Position numbers and translations under genes: made by a program
NCBI GenBank assembly: GCA_046330415.1
Contig: JAXLSW010000025.1
Location: forward strand, 1-64,000
From: RHKX01 sp046330415
GTDB lineage: Bacteria > Actinomycetota > Thermoleophilia > Solirubrobacterales > 70-9
Length of the DNA: 64,000 nt
Direction of reading: 5' to 3'
The notes under the pieces: model-generated
What the model saw: the letters and a program-made list of their open reading frames with translations, nothing else
The model's database searches: none
Told to the model about the DNA's origin: nothing
In this document: in pieces, positions 37,826 through 46,116 of the stretch
Numbering within the stretch: position 1 is the stretch's first letter
How the letters are laid out: every line of letters starts with the position of its first letter

Positions 37826-38896
37826 GTGCTCGACCACAACTTCAACTCCAGCCGGTTCACGGTCGGCATCGAGGAGGAGCTGATGCTCCTCGACCCCGAG
37901 ACCTTCGATCTCACCGACGGCATCGAGACGATCCTGGCCGCGGTCCCCGCCGAGCGCGCTGAGTTCGTCAAGCCGGAGCTGTTCCAGTCGGTCCTCGAGG
38001 TCGCCACATCGCCCTGCGCGACCGTGACCGAGGCCGCCGCGGAGCTGGCCGAGATGCGTCGGCTCGTCTGCGGCATCGCGGCCGACAACGGGATGCTGGT
38101 GGGCGCCGCGGGCACCCATCCGTTCGCCCTCTGCGACGAGCAGAGCATCGTCGAGCGCGAGCGCTACGTCGACCTGATGGCCGACCTCGGCTTCATCGCC
38201 TCCCGCGAGCTGATCTTCGGGACCCACGTCCACGTCGGGATCGACGACCCCGAGCGCGCGATCTACGTCGCCGACGGGATCCGGCGGCACCTGCCGCTGC
38301 TGCTCGCTCTCTCGTCCAACTCCCCGTTCTGGGAGGGCAGGCGCACGAACATGCACTCCTCCCGCACCCCGGTCTTCCGCGCGTTCCCCCGGGTCGGGAT
38401 CCCCCCGCACTACGGCAGCTGGGAGATCTACTCGCGGCGGATCGAGCAGATGGTCCGCTCCGGCGCGATCGAGGACTACACCTACCTGTGGTGGGACGTG
38501 CGGCCGCATCCGCGGCTGGGAACGGTCGAGGTGAGGATCTTCGACCAGGCGACGAGGATCGAGGACACGGCGGCCTTCGCGGCCCTGACCGTCTCGTTGG
38601 CCCACCGCTACGCGATGCTCTTCGACGCCGGCGAGCCGCTCGTCGAGCAGCTCTGGGAGCTGGTCGACGACAACAAGGTGCGAGCCTGCATCCGGGGCAT
38701 GGAGGGCGAGCTCGTCGACTTCCGCCTCGAGCGGCACGTGCCGGCCGTCGAGATGGCGGAGCGCCTGTTGCGGGAGATCGCGCCAAGCGCGGCTGAGCTG
38801 GGCTGCGACGCCGAGCTCGGCCGTGTCCACGAGATCCTCGCCACCGGGACGGGTTCACGGCGGCAGATCGACTGGGTCGAGGAGCGCGAAGGGTGA
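37826..38896 (+). CDS. YbdK/EgtA-type carboxylate-amine ligase, 3' frameshift suspected
   Basis: 356 residues of the glutamate-cysteine ligase type 2 family, ATP-dependent formation of an amide bond to glutamate's gamma-carboxyl. FTVGIEEELMLLDP, GTHVHVGID and MHSSRTPVFRAFP are the family motifs. GTG 37826 is chosen; a TAGAGT lies at 37792-37797. The frame ends TGA 38894-38896, but with one G removed in the GGG run at 38891-38893 it continues as EDLRGLVEAVVALTDPASA to TAA 38954, the length typical for YbdK. So the true end is probably 38954 and a one-base insertion is suspected. Confidence 0.86.
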   Translation: MLDHNFNSSRFTVGIEEELMLLDPETFDLTDGIETILAAVPAERAEFVKPELFQSVLEVATSPCATVTEAAAELAEMRRLVCGIAADNGMLVGAAGTHPFALCDEQSIVERERYVDLMADLGFIASRELIFGTHVHVGIDDPERAIYVADGIRRHLPLLLALSSNSPFWEGRRTNMHSSRTPVFRAFPRVGIPPHYGSWEIYSRRIEQMVRSGAIEDYTYLWWDVRPHPRLGTVEVRIFDQATRIEDTAAFAALTVSLAHRYAMLFDAGEPLVEQLWELVDDNKVRACIRGMEGELVDFRLERHVPAVEMAERLLREIAPSAAELGCDAELGRVHEILATGTGSRRQIDWVEEREG

Positions 38897-38986
38897 GGAT
38901 CTGCGCGGCCTCGTCGAGGCGGTCGTCGCGCTGACGGACCCGGCCTCGGCCTAAACGCTTGTCGGCTTGCGTCGCGGACGCCGGGC

Positions 38987-38992
38987 TATTCT
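38987..38992 (+). promoter_or_regulatory. Putative -10 hexamer of rhomboid-like gene
   Basis: TATTCT ends seven bases before GTG 39000. Confidence 0.35.
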
Positions 38993-38999
38993 CGTAGGC

Positions 39000-39785
39000 G
39001 TGCCGGCACCGGAGCTGAGCGTCGTCTGCAAGAGCTGTGGCTCCGAGGTGAGCCCGTACGTGACCGAGTGTCCGTACTGCGGCCACAGGCTGCGCAAGCG
39101 AGCCCCGAAGCTGGAGCGGGAGGGCGACGAGATCCGCGTCCACGAGAGCCGCCGGGAGCGCCGCAGGCGCCTGCGCACCGAACGCGGCCGCCGCTCGTCC
39201 CCCGTCGATCTCGACGCGCGCCCGATCGCGACGGCGGCGACGATCCTGATCGGCGCGGTGCTGATCGTCCTCGGCCGGTCCGTCCCGCTGAGCCTCTACG
39301 AGATGGGTGCGATCGTCGGGCCGGTCGGCTCCGAGTTCTGGCGTTACGTCACCGCGCCGTTCGTCTACGACGACGTCGGCTCGTTCATCGTCATCGCCCT
39401 CGCGATCGGGATCTTCGGCGCCTCGGTCGAGCGCCGGCTCGGCTCGCTCGCGACCGGGACCCTGATCCTCGCCACGGGGACGCTGGGGATGCTCGCAGCG
39501 GGGGCCGCCGACTCCGCCGGTTTGACCGATTCGCTCGTCGCCGCCGGCGGCAGCGGCGTCGCGCTGGGCCTGCTCGGCGCCTGGCTGATGCTGTGGGGGG
39601 CTGAGGCGAAGACCCATTTCAGCGAGCCGCTGGACGTGATCGGCGTCTCGGTCGCGGCCGTCGTCCTGCTCCTGCTCCCCCTAGTCGAGGTCACGGCGGA
39701 CCCGATCGCGGGGCTCGTCGGCGGGCTCGTCGGGCTCGGGATGGGATCGTTGGCCGCCCGTCGCGCCGACCCTGGTCCGGGCTGA
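39000..39785 (+). CDS. Zinc-ribbon rhomboid-like membrane protein, catalytic His absent
   Basis: 261 residues. A zinc ribbon, CKSCG then CPYCGHR (residues about 10-30), and a basic linker precede six or so hydrophobic helices of rhomboid type: FWRYVTAPFVYDD, ASVERRLGS, and the GxSG motif GGSGVALGLLGAW. The last helix, where active rhomboids have H-x-x-G-x-x-x-G, reads ADPIAGLVGGLVGLGMG, so the catalytic His is replaced. This suggests a pseudoprotease that binds membrane segments. It overlaps the next gene (TGATG). Confidence 0.82.
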   Translation: MPAPELSVVCKSCGSEVSPYVTECPYCGHRLRKRAPKLEREGDEIRVHESRRERRRRLRTERGRRSSPVDLDARPIATAATILIGAVLIVLGRSVPLSLYEMGAIVGPVGSEFWRYVTAPFVYDDVGSFIVIALAIGIFGASVERRLGSLATGTLILATGTLGMLAAGAADSAGLTDSLVAAGGSGVALGLLGAWLMLWGAEAKTHFSEPLDVIGVSVAAVVLLLLPLVEVTADPIAGLVGGLVGLGMGSLAARRADPGPG

Positions 39786-40102
39786 TGCCGCACGACCCCC
39801 AGGACGAGGCGGCCCTCGCCGCCGCGATCGAGCGGCTCCGCGATGGAGGCAGGCTGCACGCCGCCGAAGCTGCTGTGGCGGGAGCGGCCCCGGCGCTGCA
39901 GATGGTGCTTGCGGAGGCGCTGGCCTCGGGGGGGTGGTTCGAGGATTCGCATCGGGCGGAGATCGATCGGGTGGCGGCGATCGCTGATCCGGCTGAGCGG
40001 GCGACGGCGCTGGCGACGCTGCTGGCGGAGGAGACGCGGATCGGGATGATGGTCGGGGTCGCCGTCGGGTGGGCTCTGGCGGAGGAGCTGGACGCGGGGT
40101 AG
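39785..40102 (+). CDS. Small hypothetical protein
   Basis: 105 residues, Ala/Glu-rich and mostly helical (DEAALAAAIERLRDGGRLHA). No membrane segment or known motif is seen. A weakly hydrophobic C-terminal helix (GMMVGVAVGWALAEEL) ends the protein. Translationally coupled to the rhomboid-like gene, so it may be its partner. The 3' end lies 23 bases from the convergent sulfatase gene. Confidence 0.6.
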   Translation: MPHDPQDEAALAAAIERLRDGGRLHAAEAAVAGAAPALQMVLAEALASGGWFEDSHRAEIDRVAAIADPAERATALATLLAEETRIGMMVGVAVGWALAEELDAG

Positions 40103-40125
40103 CTCCGGCGGCGGGTGGCCGGGGG

Positions 40126-41682
40126 CTACTCGCAGAACGGATGGTCGGGGGTTCGGGGGTCGCGGCCCCTGATTCCGGCGCAGTGGCTCAGGGAATCGGC
40201 GCGCTGTTCCAGCCTTGACTGGAGGAGAGCCTCGGCTGCCGGGTTGGTGGGGGCGAACGCCTGGTTCTGGAGTTGGTAGGGGTCCGTGGCGAGGTCGTAC
40301 AGCTCGGTCTCGTCGGCGGGGGCGCATTCGCCAGCGCCGTCGGCGATCGCGGTGTGGTGAAGGAAGACCTGCTCGGCGGTGCGCATGCCCTGGTAGGTGC
40401 AGCTCGAGTTGGCGTCTGCCCGGCGGCCGCCGGTGTCGAGCTCCAGCGGGATCGCGCGGTCGGTGGGCCAGCCGCGGGTTCGTCCCGCCGCGAGTCCGAG
40501 CAGCGAGCGGCCGTCGAGCGTGCGGCAGTGGGCTCGCGTCCGACAGGGATCGGCGCCCGCGAGGTCGAGGATCGTCGCGGTCAGATCGACGTTGGCGACG
40601 AGTTCGGGAACGACGATCCCGGGCCGCGGCTTGGGTCTCGTGCTCGCGGGCAGCCGCATCGCGAGGGGTACCTCGAGGGACTCGCGGTAGGGGACGATCT
40701 TCTCGAAGGAGAGGCGGTGCTCGCCGAAGTAGAGGCCGTTGTCGGAGGTGAAGATCAGCGCCGTGCTGCGGCGCTCACCCGCCTTGCCGAGGGCATCCCA
40801 GATCTGTCCGACGCCGCGGTCGACCGACTGCAGGGCCGCCAGCGTGCAGCGGTAGGTGCGCTCGAGCGCCGCGAGCTGAGGCGCGTCGAGCTGTGGGCGA
40901 GCGGCGATGAAGGACGGCTTGTCGGTGACGTCGGGCTCGTCGAAGGACGGCGGGCGCGGCAGCGTGGCGTCCGCGAAGGCATCAGCGTCACCGAGCGCGG
41001 GCTCGGGCCCGGGAGCTTCGCAGCGGTCCACGAGTGATGGGCCACCCGAGCGGTGCGGGGCGAACTGGTCGACGACCATGAACAGCGGTCGTCTTCGCGG
41101 GGCGTAGCGGCGGACCATGCGGGCGGCGGTCCGGTTGATGACCGACGTCGTGTAGTCGCGCGGCCTGGTCCCGGTCTCCCCGAACCCGCCGTTCTCCGCA
41201 AACGGGGCCGAGTAGTAGCTGTTGGGGTCGACGAACGTGTGCCATTGCATCCATCCCGGGGCGACGGCACCCGGATCGTCCTGGGCGTAGACGTAGGCGT
41301 TCAGGTACTTGCCGACGTGCGCGGTGACGTAGCCGGCGCGCTTCATCCACACCGGCAGGGTGTTGCCCTTCTCCCGCAGGGCGCGGTAGCCGGGAGCGTT
41401 CCAGAGGACGCCGTCGTTGTGGCCGAACTGGCCGCTGAGGAAGGACGCCCGCGAGGGACAGCAGAGCGGCGTTGCGTTCGCCGCCCCGACGAAGCGGGCC
41501 CCCGGGGCAGCCACGAGATGGTTGGTGATCGGCATCACCGCCGGGTCGAAGGTGCTCGTTGCCTGATCGTCGGTGACGACGACGATCACGTTCGGGGGCG
41601 TGTCCGCGGCGGAGGCCTCCTCGGCGGCGGGACCGGCCGCGAGCAGCGCGAGGGCGGCGATCAGCGTTGCGAGGCGCGACAC
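40126..41682 (-). CDS. Secreted sulfatase 1 (formylglycine type)
   Basis: Hydrolyses sulfate esters, by family probably on glycans (N-acetylglucosamine-6-sulfatase-like). It has 518 residues. A signal peptide (VSRLATLIAALALLAAGPAA) leads to the alkaline-phosphatase-like fold with metal site NVIVVVTDDQ and the active-site signature LCCPSRASFLSGQ, whose first Cys is converted to formylglycine. The second metal site has TSDNGLYFGEHRL. GTG 41682 is chosen for a TAACTT hexamer at 41690-41695; TTG 41691 is possible. It depends on a formylglycine-generating enzyme not in the window. Confidence 0.9.
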   Translation of the reverse strand: MSRLATLIAALALLAAGPAAEEASAADTPPNVIVVVTDDQATSTFDPAVMPITNHLVAAPGARFVGAANATPLCCPSRASFLSGQFGHNDGVLWNAPGYRALREKGNTLPVWMKRAGYVTAHVGKYLNAYVYAQDDPGAVAPGWMQWHTFVDPNSYYSAPFAENGGFGETGTRPRDYTTSVINRTAARMVRRYAPRRRPLFMVVDQFAPHRSGGPSLVDRCEAPGPEPALGDADAFADATLPRPPSFDEPDVTDKPSFIAARPQLDAPQLAALERTYRCTLAALQSVDRGVGQIWDALGKAGERRSTALIFTSDNGLYFGEHRLSFEKIVPYRESLEVPLAMRLPASTRPKPRPGIVVPELVANVDLTATILDLAGADPCRTRAHCRTLDGRSLLGLAAGRTRGWPTDRAIPLELDTGGRRADANSSCTYQGMRTAEQVFLHHTAIADGAGECAPADETELYDLATDPYQLQNQAFAPTNPAAEALLQSRLEQRADSLSHCAGIRGRDPRTPDHPFCE

Positions 41683-41801
41683 ACCGCTCAAGTTAGAGGC
41701 CCACCGCCCCGGTCGGTGCCGGTTCGGTGGGCCTCATGGTCGATCCAAGTTTGTGACCCGCCGCCGGTGCGCCCCCTCGGGAGCGACACCGGGGCGGCGG
41801 G

Positions 41802-42089
41802 TCAATCCCAGTCCTCTTGGGCGCCTCGCCGAAACCAGAGCGAGCGATCGTGCCAATCGTGCGCCATCAGGACCGATCCGAACAAGGCCCATTCGACTCC
41901 GCCTCGGGCAGTGAGGCGGTGCGCTGCGAAGCCGGCCATTCCCATCCCGGCTAGCAGCGCTCCGGTGAGACCGTGGTGGAGGCGCTGATCGCCGACCCAG
42001 ACGCGACGACGCTGTGCGTCGTAGCGAATCAGGCCGCCGATGTAGCCCCTCGGTCCGATCTCGCCGATGGTGTCGTAGTGAACCCTCAC
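41802..42089 (-). CDS. Small hypothetical protein with hydrophobic centre
   Basis: 95 residues, unknown family. The N-terminus (RVHYDTIGEIGPRGYIGGLI) and the C-terminal DWHDRSLWFRRGAQEDWD flank a Gly/Ala-rich hydrophobic stretch (residues about 42-75) that could be one or two membrane passes. Base composition is slightly less GC-rich than neighbours. A real gene is likely but uncertain. The flanking 41692-41801 and 42090-42230 contain no ORF I trust. Confidence 0.5.
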   Translation of the reverse strand: MRVHYDTIGEIGPRGYIGGLIRYDAQRRRVWVGDQRLHHGLTGALLAGMGMAGFAAHRLTARGGVEWALFGSVLMAHDWHDRSLWFRRGAQEDWD

Positions 42090-42139
42090 GGGGCCCCAAT
42101 CGGCGCCTGGGGGCTGGACCTTAGGCGCGTCCGGGAGAA

Positions 42140-42157
42140 CCTCAACGGATGTTGAGG
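42140..42157. terminator. 7-bp stem hairpin CCTCAAC/GTTGAGG
   Basis: Perfect stem with loop GGAT, between the ECF fusion gene and the gene at 42089. It has no U-tract. It may act with the stronger hairpin at 42189-42210. Confidence 0.4.
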
Positions 42158-42188
42158 GTCACGCAAGCGCTGCTGCGGACCTCACCGC

Positions 42189-42210
42189 GCCCCGGCCGGG
42201 GGGCCGGGGC
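42189..42210. terminator. GC-rich 9-bp hairpin after ECF sigma fusion gene
   Basis: GCCCCGGCC, loop GGGG, GGCCGGGGC, about 20 bases past the stop of the minus-strand gene at 42231. An outer CCTCA/TGAGG pair extends it. Intrinsic termination without a U-tract is plausible in GC-rich genomes. Confidence 0.55.
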
Positions 42211-42230
42211 GGGTCTGAGGGGCTGCGACC

Positions 42231-43823
42231 TCAGGTGGCGGGAACGGGGTCCGGCGTCGTGACCGGGGGCGTCGCCGGAGGCGCCGGGGTCACGGGGGCC
42301 GGGTCGACCACGACCGGCGGCGGCAGCTCCGCCGGAGGCGGCGTCGTCGGGGTCGTGCTCGTGGGCGGGTCCGTCGGGGCCGGGGTCGTGGGCACCTCCG
42401 GGACGTCCGGGGTGCTTCCGGTGTTCTGGTCCTCGCTCGGATCCTCCGCCGTGGGCACCTCACCGACGCCGCCGATCTCGGCCCCGTCCTCGGGGGTGGT
42501 CGGGTCGGTCGCGGCGGTGCCGCTCTCGGTCGGGCCGGAGGCGTCGGCCTGCTGGCCCTCCTCGCCGGCGGGAGCCGTATCTGCGGGGTCCTCGGCGAGC
42601 ACCCGGCCACCGGCGTTCACGTCGGTGCTCGTCGCCGGGGTGAACTGGGGAAGGGAGCTGTGGCGAGCGTGGTGGTCGCCGGAGTGGTTGTCGGTCAGCA
42701 CCGGGACGTTGTCGCGCGGTACCTGCGTCTCCGCACCGCGGTCGCCGAGGTTGCGAACCTCGACCGCACCGGCGGTGATCAGAGCGGCGGTCGCCACTCC
42801 CGCTGCAGCCTTGGCGCCGAGCGCCGAGCCGAGGATGCCCATCCCGCCGCTGAAGCCACCGGCGCTTGCGGCACCGCCGGCCGCACCGGCTGCGCCGACG
42901 GCACCTGCTGCGCCAGCGGCACCGACGGCACCCGCGCCGCCGGTCGCGGCGGCACCGGCGCCCGCGGCGCCCCCGGAGGCGGCGGCGCCCGAGCTGCCGG
43001 CGGCACCACTGCCGCCGAAGAGCTTGGCGAGGAAGCCGCCCTTGATGAGGGCGATGGGACCGAAGGGGAAGAGCGCGGCCAGCGCCTTGCGATCGGCGCG
43101 CAGCTGGTTGCGGAACTCGCGGCAGCCCTCGCAGGAGCGAACGTGCTTGCGGGCCGGGCCGGACGCCTTGGCGACGCCTTCGGCGGCCTCGGCGAGCTCG
43201 ACCTGGACCTCGCCGCAGGTCAGCATGCGGGCCTTGCTCGACTCGGCGAGGCCGATCCGGGCGCGGACCAGCAGCGACTTGATCGAGGGCACGGTGGTGT
43301 CCATGGCCACCGCGATCTCCTCGTACGAGAGCTGGTCGATCTCGCGCAGCAGCAATGCCGTGCGCTGGGTCTCGGGAAGCGTGCGGACGTCGTTGAGCAC
43401 CTCGCGAAGGTCCTCGCGGTTCTGGACCTCCTCAGCGGTGGTCGTGCCGTTCTGGTGCGGGTGGATGTCCATGCTGTCCTGACCCTCGGGAACCGGCTTG
43501 CGGAGGTGGTTCAGGCAGCGATTGCGGGCGATCCGGTACAGCCAGGGCCGCACGTTGATCGGCCGGTCGTCGTTGAGCATCGCCGCGTGGGCGTTCGCGA
43601 AGACCTCCTGCAGGACATCCTCGGCGTCCTGGCGGCTCTTCAGCATCGACGTGCAGAAGGCGAGCAGACGTGAGTGGTAGCGGTTGAAGAGCGCCTCGAA
43701 TGCGCCGTCGTGGCCGGCGCGGATGAGCTTGACGAGCCGCTCGTCCGGCTCGAAGCGGATAAGCGGCGAGCGCCGTGTGAGCAGCCCTCCCCGGGCGGTG
43801 CTTGTAAGTGCGGAAGCTTCCAT
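42231..43823 (-). CDS. ECF sigma factor fused to zinc-finger and membrane domains
   Basis: 530 residues. Residues about 28-95 are sigma region 2 (YHSRLLAFCTSMLKSRQDAE, VRPWLYRIARNRCLNHLR). Residues about 130-190 are region 4 (LPETQRTALLLREIDQLSYE, PSIKSLLVRAR). Then a zinc-binding anti-sigma-type finger has CGEVQVEL and HVRSCEGC (about 203-235). A long Ala/Gly-rich stretch follows, with a probable membrane helix near 325-345, and an extracytoplasmic tail of about 180 residues rich in Pro, Thr and acidic residues. The activator and its anti-sigma-like sensor appear in one chain. A GGAACC -35-like box lies upstream at 43883-43888. Confidence 0.85.
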   Translation of the reverse strand: MEASALTSTARGGLLTRRSPLIRFEPDERLVKLIRAGHDGAFEALFNRYHSRLLAFCTSMLKSRQDAEDVLQEVFANAHAAMLNDDRPINVRPWLYRIARNRCLNHLRKPVPEGQDSMDIHPHQNGTTTAEEVQNREDLREVLNDVRTLPETQRTALLLREIDQLSYEEIAVAMDTTVPSIKSLLVRARIGLAESSKARMLTCGEVQVELAEAAEGVAKASGPARKHVRSCEGCREFRNQLRADRKALAALFPFGPIALIKGGFLAKLFGGSGAAGSSGAAASGGAAGAGAAATGGAGAVGAAGAAGAVGAAGAAGGAASAGGFSGGMGILGSALGAKAAAGVATAALITAGAVEVRNLGDRGAETQVPRDNVPVLTDNHSGDHHARHSSLPQFTPATSTDVNAGGRVLAEDPADTAPAGEEGQQADASGPTESGTAATDPTTPEDGAEIGGVGEVPTAEDPSEDQNTGSTPDVPEVPTTPAPTDPPTSTTPTTPPPAELPPPVVVDPAPVTPAPPATPPVTTPDPVPAT

Positions 43824-43863
43824 GGTTCGATCCCCTCTCTCTGCACGACACCGTAAAGGGGCA

Positions 43864-43888
43864 TTAGTTGCGTTTTCCTAAAGGTTCC
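43864..43888 (-). promoter_or_regulatory. Putative ECF-type autoregulated promoter
   Basis: On the minus strand GGAACC (43888-43883), the usual -35 of ECF sigma factors, lies about 60 bases before the gene start. GCGTTTT and AAAACGC (43870-43876 and 43894-43900) flank it as a 7-bp inverted repeat. A clear -10 is not certain. Confidence 0.35.
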
Positions 43889-43911
43889 TGGGAAAAACGC
43901 CTAAAGATCCA

Positions 43912-43995
43912 TGCCGGGGGTGGGATTTGAACCCACAAGCCCTTGCGGGCAGCCGATTTTAAGTCGGCCGCGTATGCCAGTTCCGCCACCCCGGC
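43912..43995 (-). tRNA. tRNA-Leu (anticodon TAA)
   Basis: 84 bases with a long variable arm of the leucine class. The acceptor stem GCCGGGG/CCCCGGC and anticodon loop CTTAAAA give anticodon TAA. The discriminator is A and CCA is not encoded. Confidence 0.94.
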
Positions 43996-44008
43996 CGGGT
44001 GAGGGGGC

Positions 44009-46054
44009 CTACTTGCGTAAGAGCTTGACCTTCTTGGTCAGGGTCGTCTGCTCGCCGCCGTCGGGGGTGAAGCCGACGGTCACCTTGACCTTGGCCTTGC
44101 CCTTCTTCTTGAGCGTCTTCTTGAGCTTGCCCTTCGGCTTCAGGTTCAGCTTGTAGGTGCCGGCGCCGGACGCCGTCTTCGAGCTCTTCGCGAGCGACTT
44201 GCCGCTGAGGGTGATCTTGCCGGGGTTGCCGACCGTCACCGAGAGCTTCCCCGTCCCCTTCTTCTTGTTCGCCTTGGACTTGCCGAGCTTGAACGACGGG
44301 GCGCCGGGCGTGAACCAGACCGGGCTCGAGTAGTTCTCGATGTAGTTGAGGTCGGCGTTGTTGCGCAGCACCTCCAGCGAGTAGCGGCCCCCGTCGGAGA
44401 CCTCGAAGGTCTGGCTGGTGCCGTCCCCGGAGAAGGGCCAGGTCTGCACCGCCTGTCCGTCGCGGAGCAGCAGGAGCGACCACGAGCCGATCCGCCCGCT
44501 CGCGGAGGCGCCGCTGACGGTCGCCGTCAGCTTCACCGAGGGGCCGGTGACGCTGTCGCCGATCATCGCCGTGGGCTCGCCCGGCACGTCGGCCTCGAGC
44601 GAGATCACGGGTCCGTCGTTGCCGAACATCTTCACGTAGGTGTGATCACCCTTGATCGCGTCGGTGATCGCCTGCTCCGACAGCTCCTTGGCGTAGACCA
44701 TCGTCGTCGCGCTCCCGACCGGGGAATCGGTTGGACCCGTCGCGCCGCCGCCCTGATGGTCGTCGCTGGAGCCGACCGCGGCGATGTGGGCGCCGCTGTC
44801 GAGCGCGTGCTCGTAGTAGGCGATCGCGTCCGGGGTGAACGGGTTGGGCGAGCTCGGAGCGGAGTAGGGGATGCCCGCGGGACCGGTCTGCACCTCGATC
44901 GCGTCGACGCGCGAGAAGTCGGTGTCGGCGTCGGAGTAGCTCCAGGCGCAGCCGCGGCAGACCGACGGGGCCGTCTTGAAGATCGAGGGGTGGTTGATCT
45001 GCGTCCAGTTCCCGTTCGACTGGATCTCGCCGAAGATCTGGGAGGGTGGCACGGAGCCGCGCACCTGGCCGAGGTCGCCGTCGGTGAGCGTGGAGTAGGG
45101 CGGGGACCCGGTGGGCTGCAGGACCGCGCCGGTGCGGAAGTCGACGAACGGGGCTTTCCCTTGGTTGTTGAAGTGGCCCTGGTAGGTCGTCATCTCGGTG
45201 CCGGGGATGACGAGCTTGCCCGGATGGGCCGCCTGGTAGGTGGCGAGGTTGTCGTGCTGGACCTGGTTGTTGTGGTCGACCAGCGTCACGAAGTCGAGCC
45301 CGGAGCCGCCGGGGGGCGCGTCGAAGGCGCGGTTCAGCGTCTGCGTGACGGGCGCGTTGCCGGGCTCCTGCTCGCCGTGCACGTGCAGATCGCCCGCGTA
45401 CCAGCCGGCGGCGGTGGACGCCGGAGCCGTCGAGTACCCACTCGGGGTGTAGGGGCTGTTCGACCAGTCGGTGGAGGTGGAGGTCTCGACCCGCACGTGG
45501 TAATGGATTCCGTCGGTGTCGCTGGGGTCGATGTACGCGATCCCGAGCTCGACGGCCCAGGTCCCGGGGGTGACCGAGCCGGGCTGGTAGGCGCGCGTCG
45601 TGTATCCGTGGACGTACGCCTTGCGGGCGGAGTTGCTCGCGTTGTAGACGCTCTCGGGCGAGAAGCCGTTCTGGGCGATCGCGAGGTCCTTGACCGCGCT
45701 GCCGCTCCAACCCCGGCTGTCGTCGGCGCCGAAGACGGTCTCGCCGGACTCCCGCGGGTCGTAGACGCCCATGTCCAGCGTGTTCGGGGAGCCGCCGCAG
45801 CCGCCGCCGGGCTGGTCGTAGGAGTAGCGGACGCGGATCGCGGTGGTCCCCGTCGGCACGTCGAACGGGATCTGCAGGTAGCCGCCGGCGCGGGAGGCGG
45901 CGATGTCTCCCTGCACCTCGAGCGCGGTGTTGGTGAAGCTGCCGTCGGCCGAGCCGGGAATCCCGCAGTCGGTTGCCGAAGCGGTCGCGGGTGCGATCAG
46001 CGCGGCGGCGAGGATGGTCAGGACGAGCAGGGACTTCCGGAAGATCGTGAGCAC
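44009..46054 (-). CDS. Secreted CehA/McbA-type PHP metallohydrolase
   Basis: 681 residues. A signal peptide (KSLLVLTILAAALIAPATAS) is followed by a beta-rich N-domain (about 30-215) and a PHP-type metal-binding domain (about 215-500). Metal-ligand motifs are visible: GDLHVHGEQ, TLVDHNN, PGTEMTTYQGHFN, QINHPS and GSSDDHQGG. The C-terminal 120 residues are a Lys-rich, repeat-like beta domain. Family members hydrolyse phosphoesters or carbamates; the substrate is unknown. GTG 46054 follows a TAATTT at 46061-46066. Sulfatase 2 follows in the same direction. Confidence 0.82.
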   Translation of the reverse strand: MLTIFRKSLLVLTILAAALIAPATASATDCGIPGSADGSFTNTALEVQGDIAASRAGGYLQIPFDVPTGTTAIRVRYSYDQPGGGCGGSPNTLDMGVYDPRESGETVFGADDSRGWSGSAVKDLAIAQNGFSPESVYNASNSARKAYVHGYTTRAYQPGSVTPGTWAVELGIAYIDPSDTDGIHYHVRVETSTSTDWSNSPYTPSGYSTAPASTAAGWYAGDLHVHGEQEPGNAPVTQTLNRAFDAPPGGSGLDFVTLVDHNNQVQHDNLATYQAAHPGKLVIPGTEMTTYQGHFNNQGKAPFVDFRTGAVLQPTGSPPYSTLTDGDLGQVRGSVPPSQIFGEIQSNGNWTQINHPSIFKTAPSVCRGCAWSYSDADTDFSRVDAIEVQTGPAGIPYSAPSSPNPFTPDAIAYYEHALDSGAHIAAVGSSDDHQGGGATGPTDSPVGSATTMVYAKELSEQAITDAIKGDHTYVKMFGNDGPVISLEADVPGEPTAMIGDSVTGPSVKLTATVSGASASGRIGSWSLLLLRDGQAVQTWPFSGDGTSQTFEVSDGGRYSLEVLRNNADLNYIENYSSPVWFTPGAPSFKLGKSKANKKKGTGKLSVTVGNPGKITLSGKSLAKSSKTASGAGTYKLNLKPKGKLKKTLKKKGKAKVKVTVGFTPDGGEQTTLTKKVKLLRK

Positions 46055-46060
46055 GCGCGC

Positions 46061-46066
46061 AAATTA
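46061..46066 (-). promoter_or_regulatory. Putative -10 hexamer of PHP hydrolase gene
   Basis: TAATTT on the minus strand, six bases before GTG 46054. Leaderless-type spacing. Confidence 0.45.
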
Positions 46067-46116
46067 GCGCGAAGTTGCGCCATGCGCACCCGGTTCCGCG
46101 CAGCGGTTGCGTCGGT

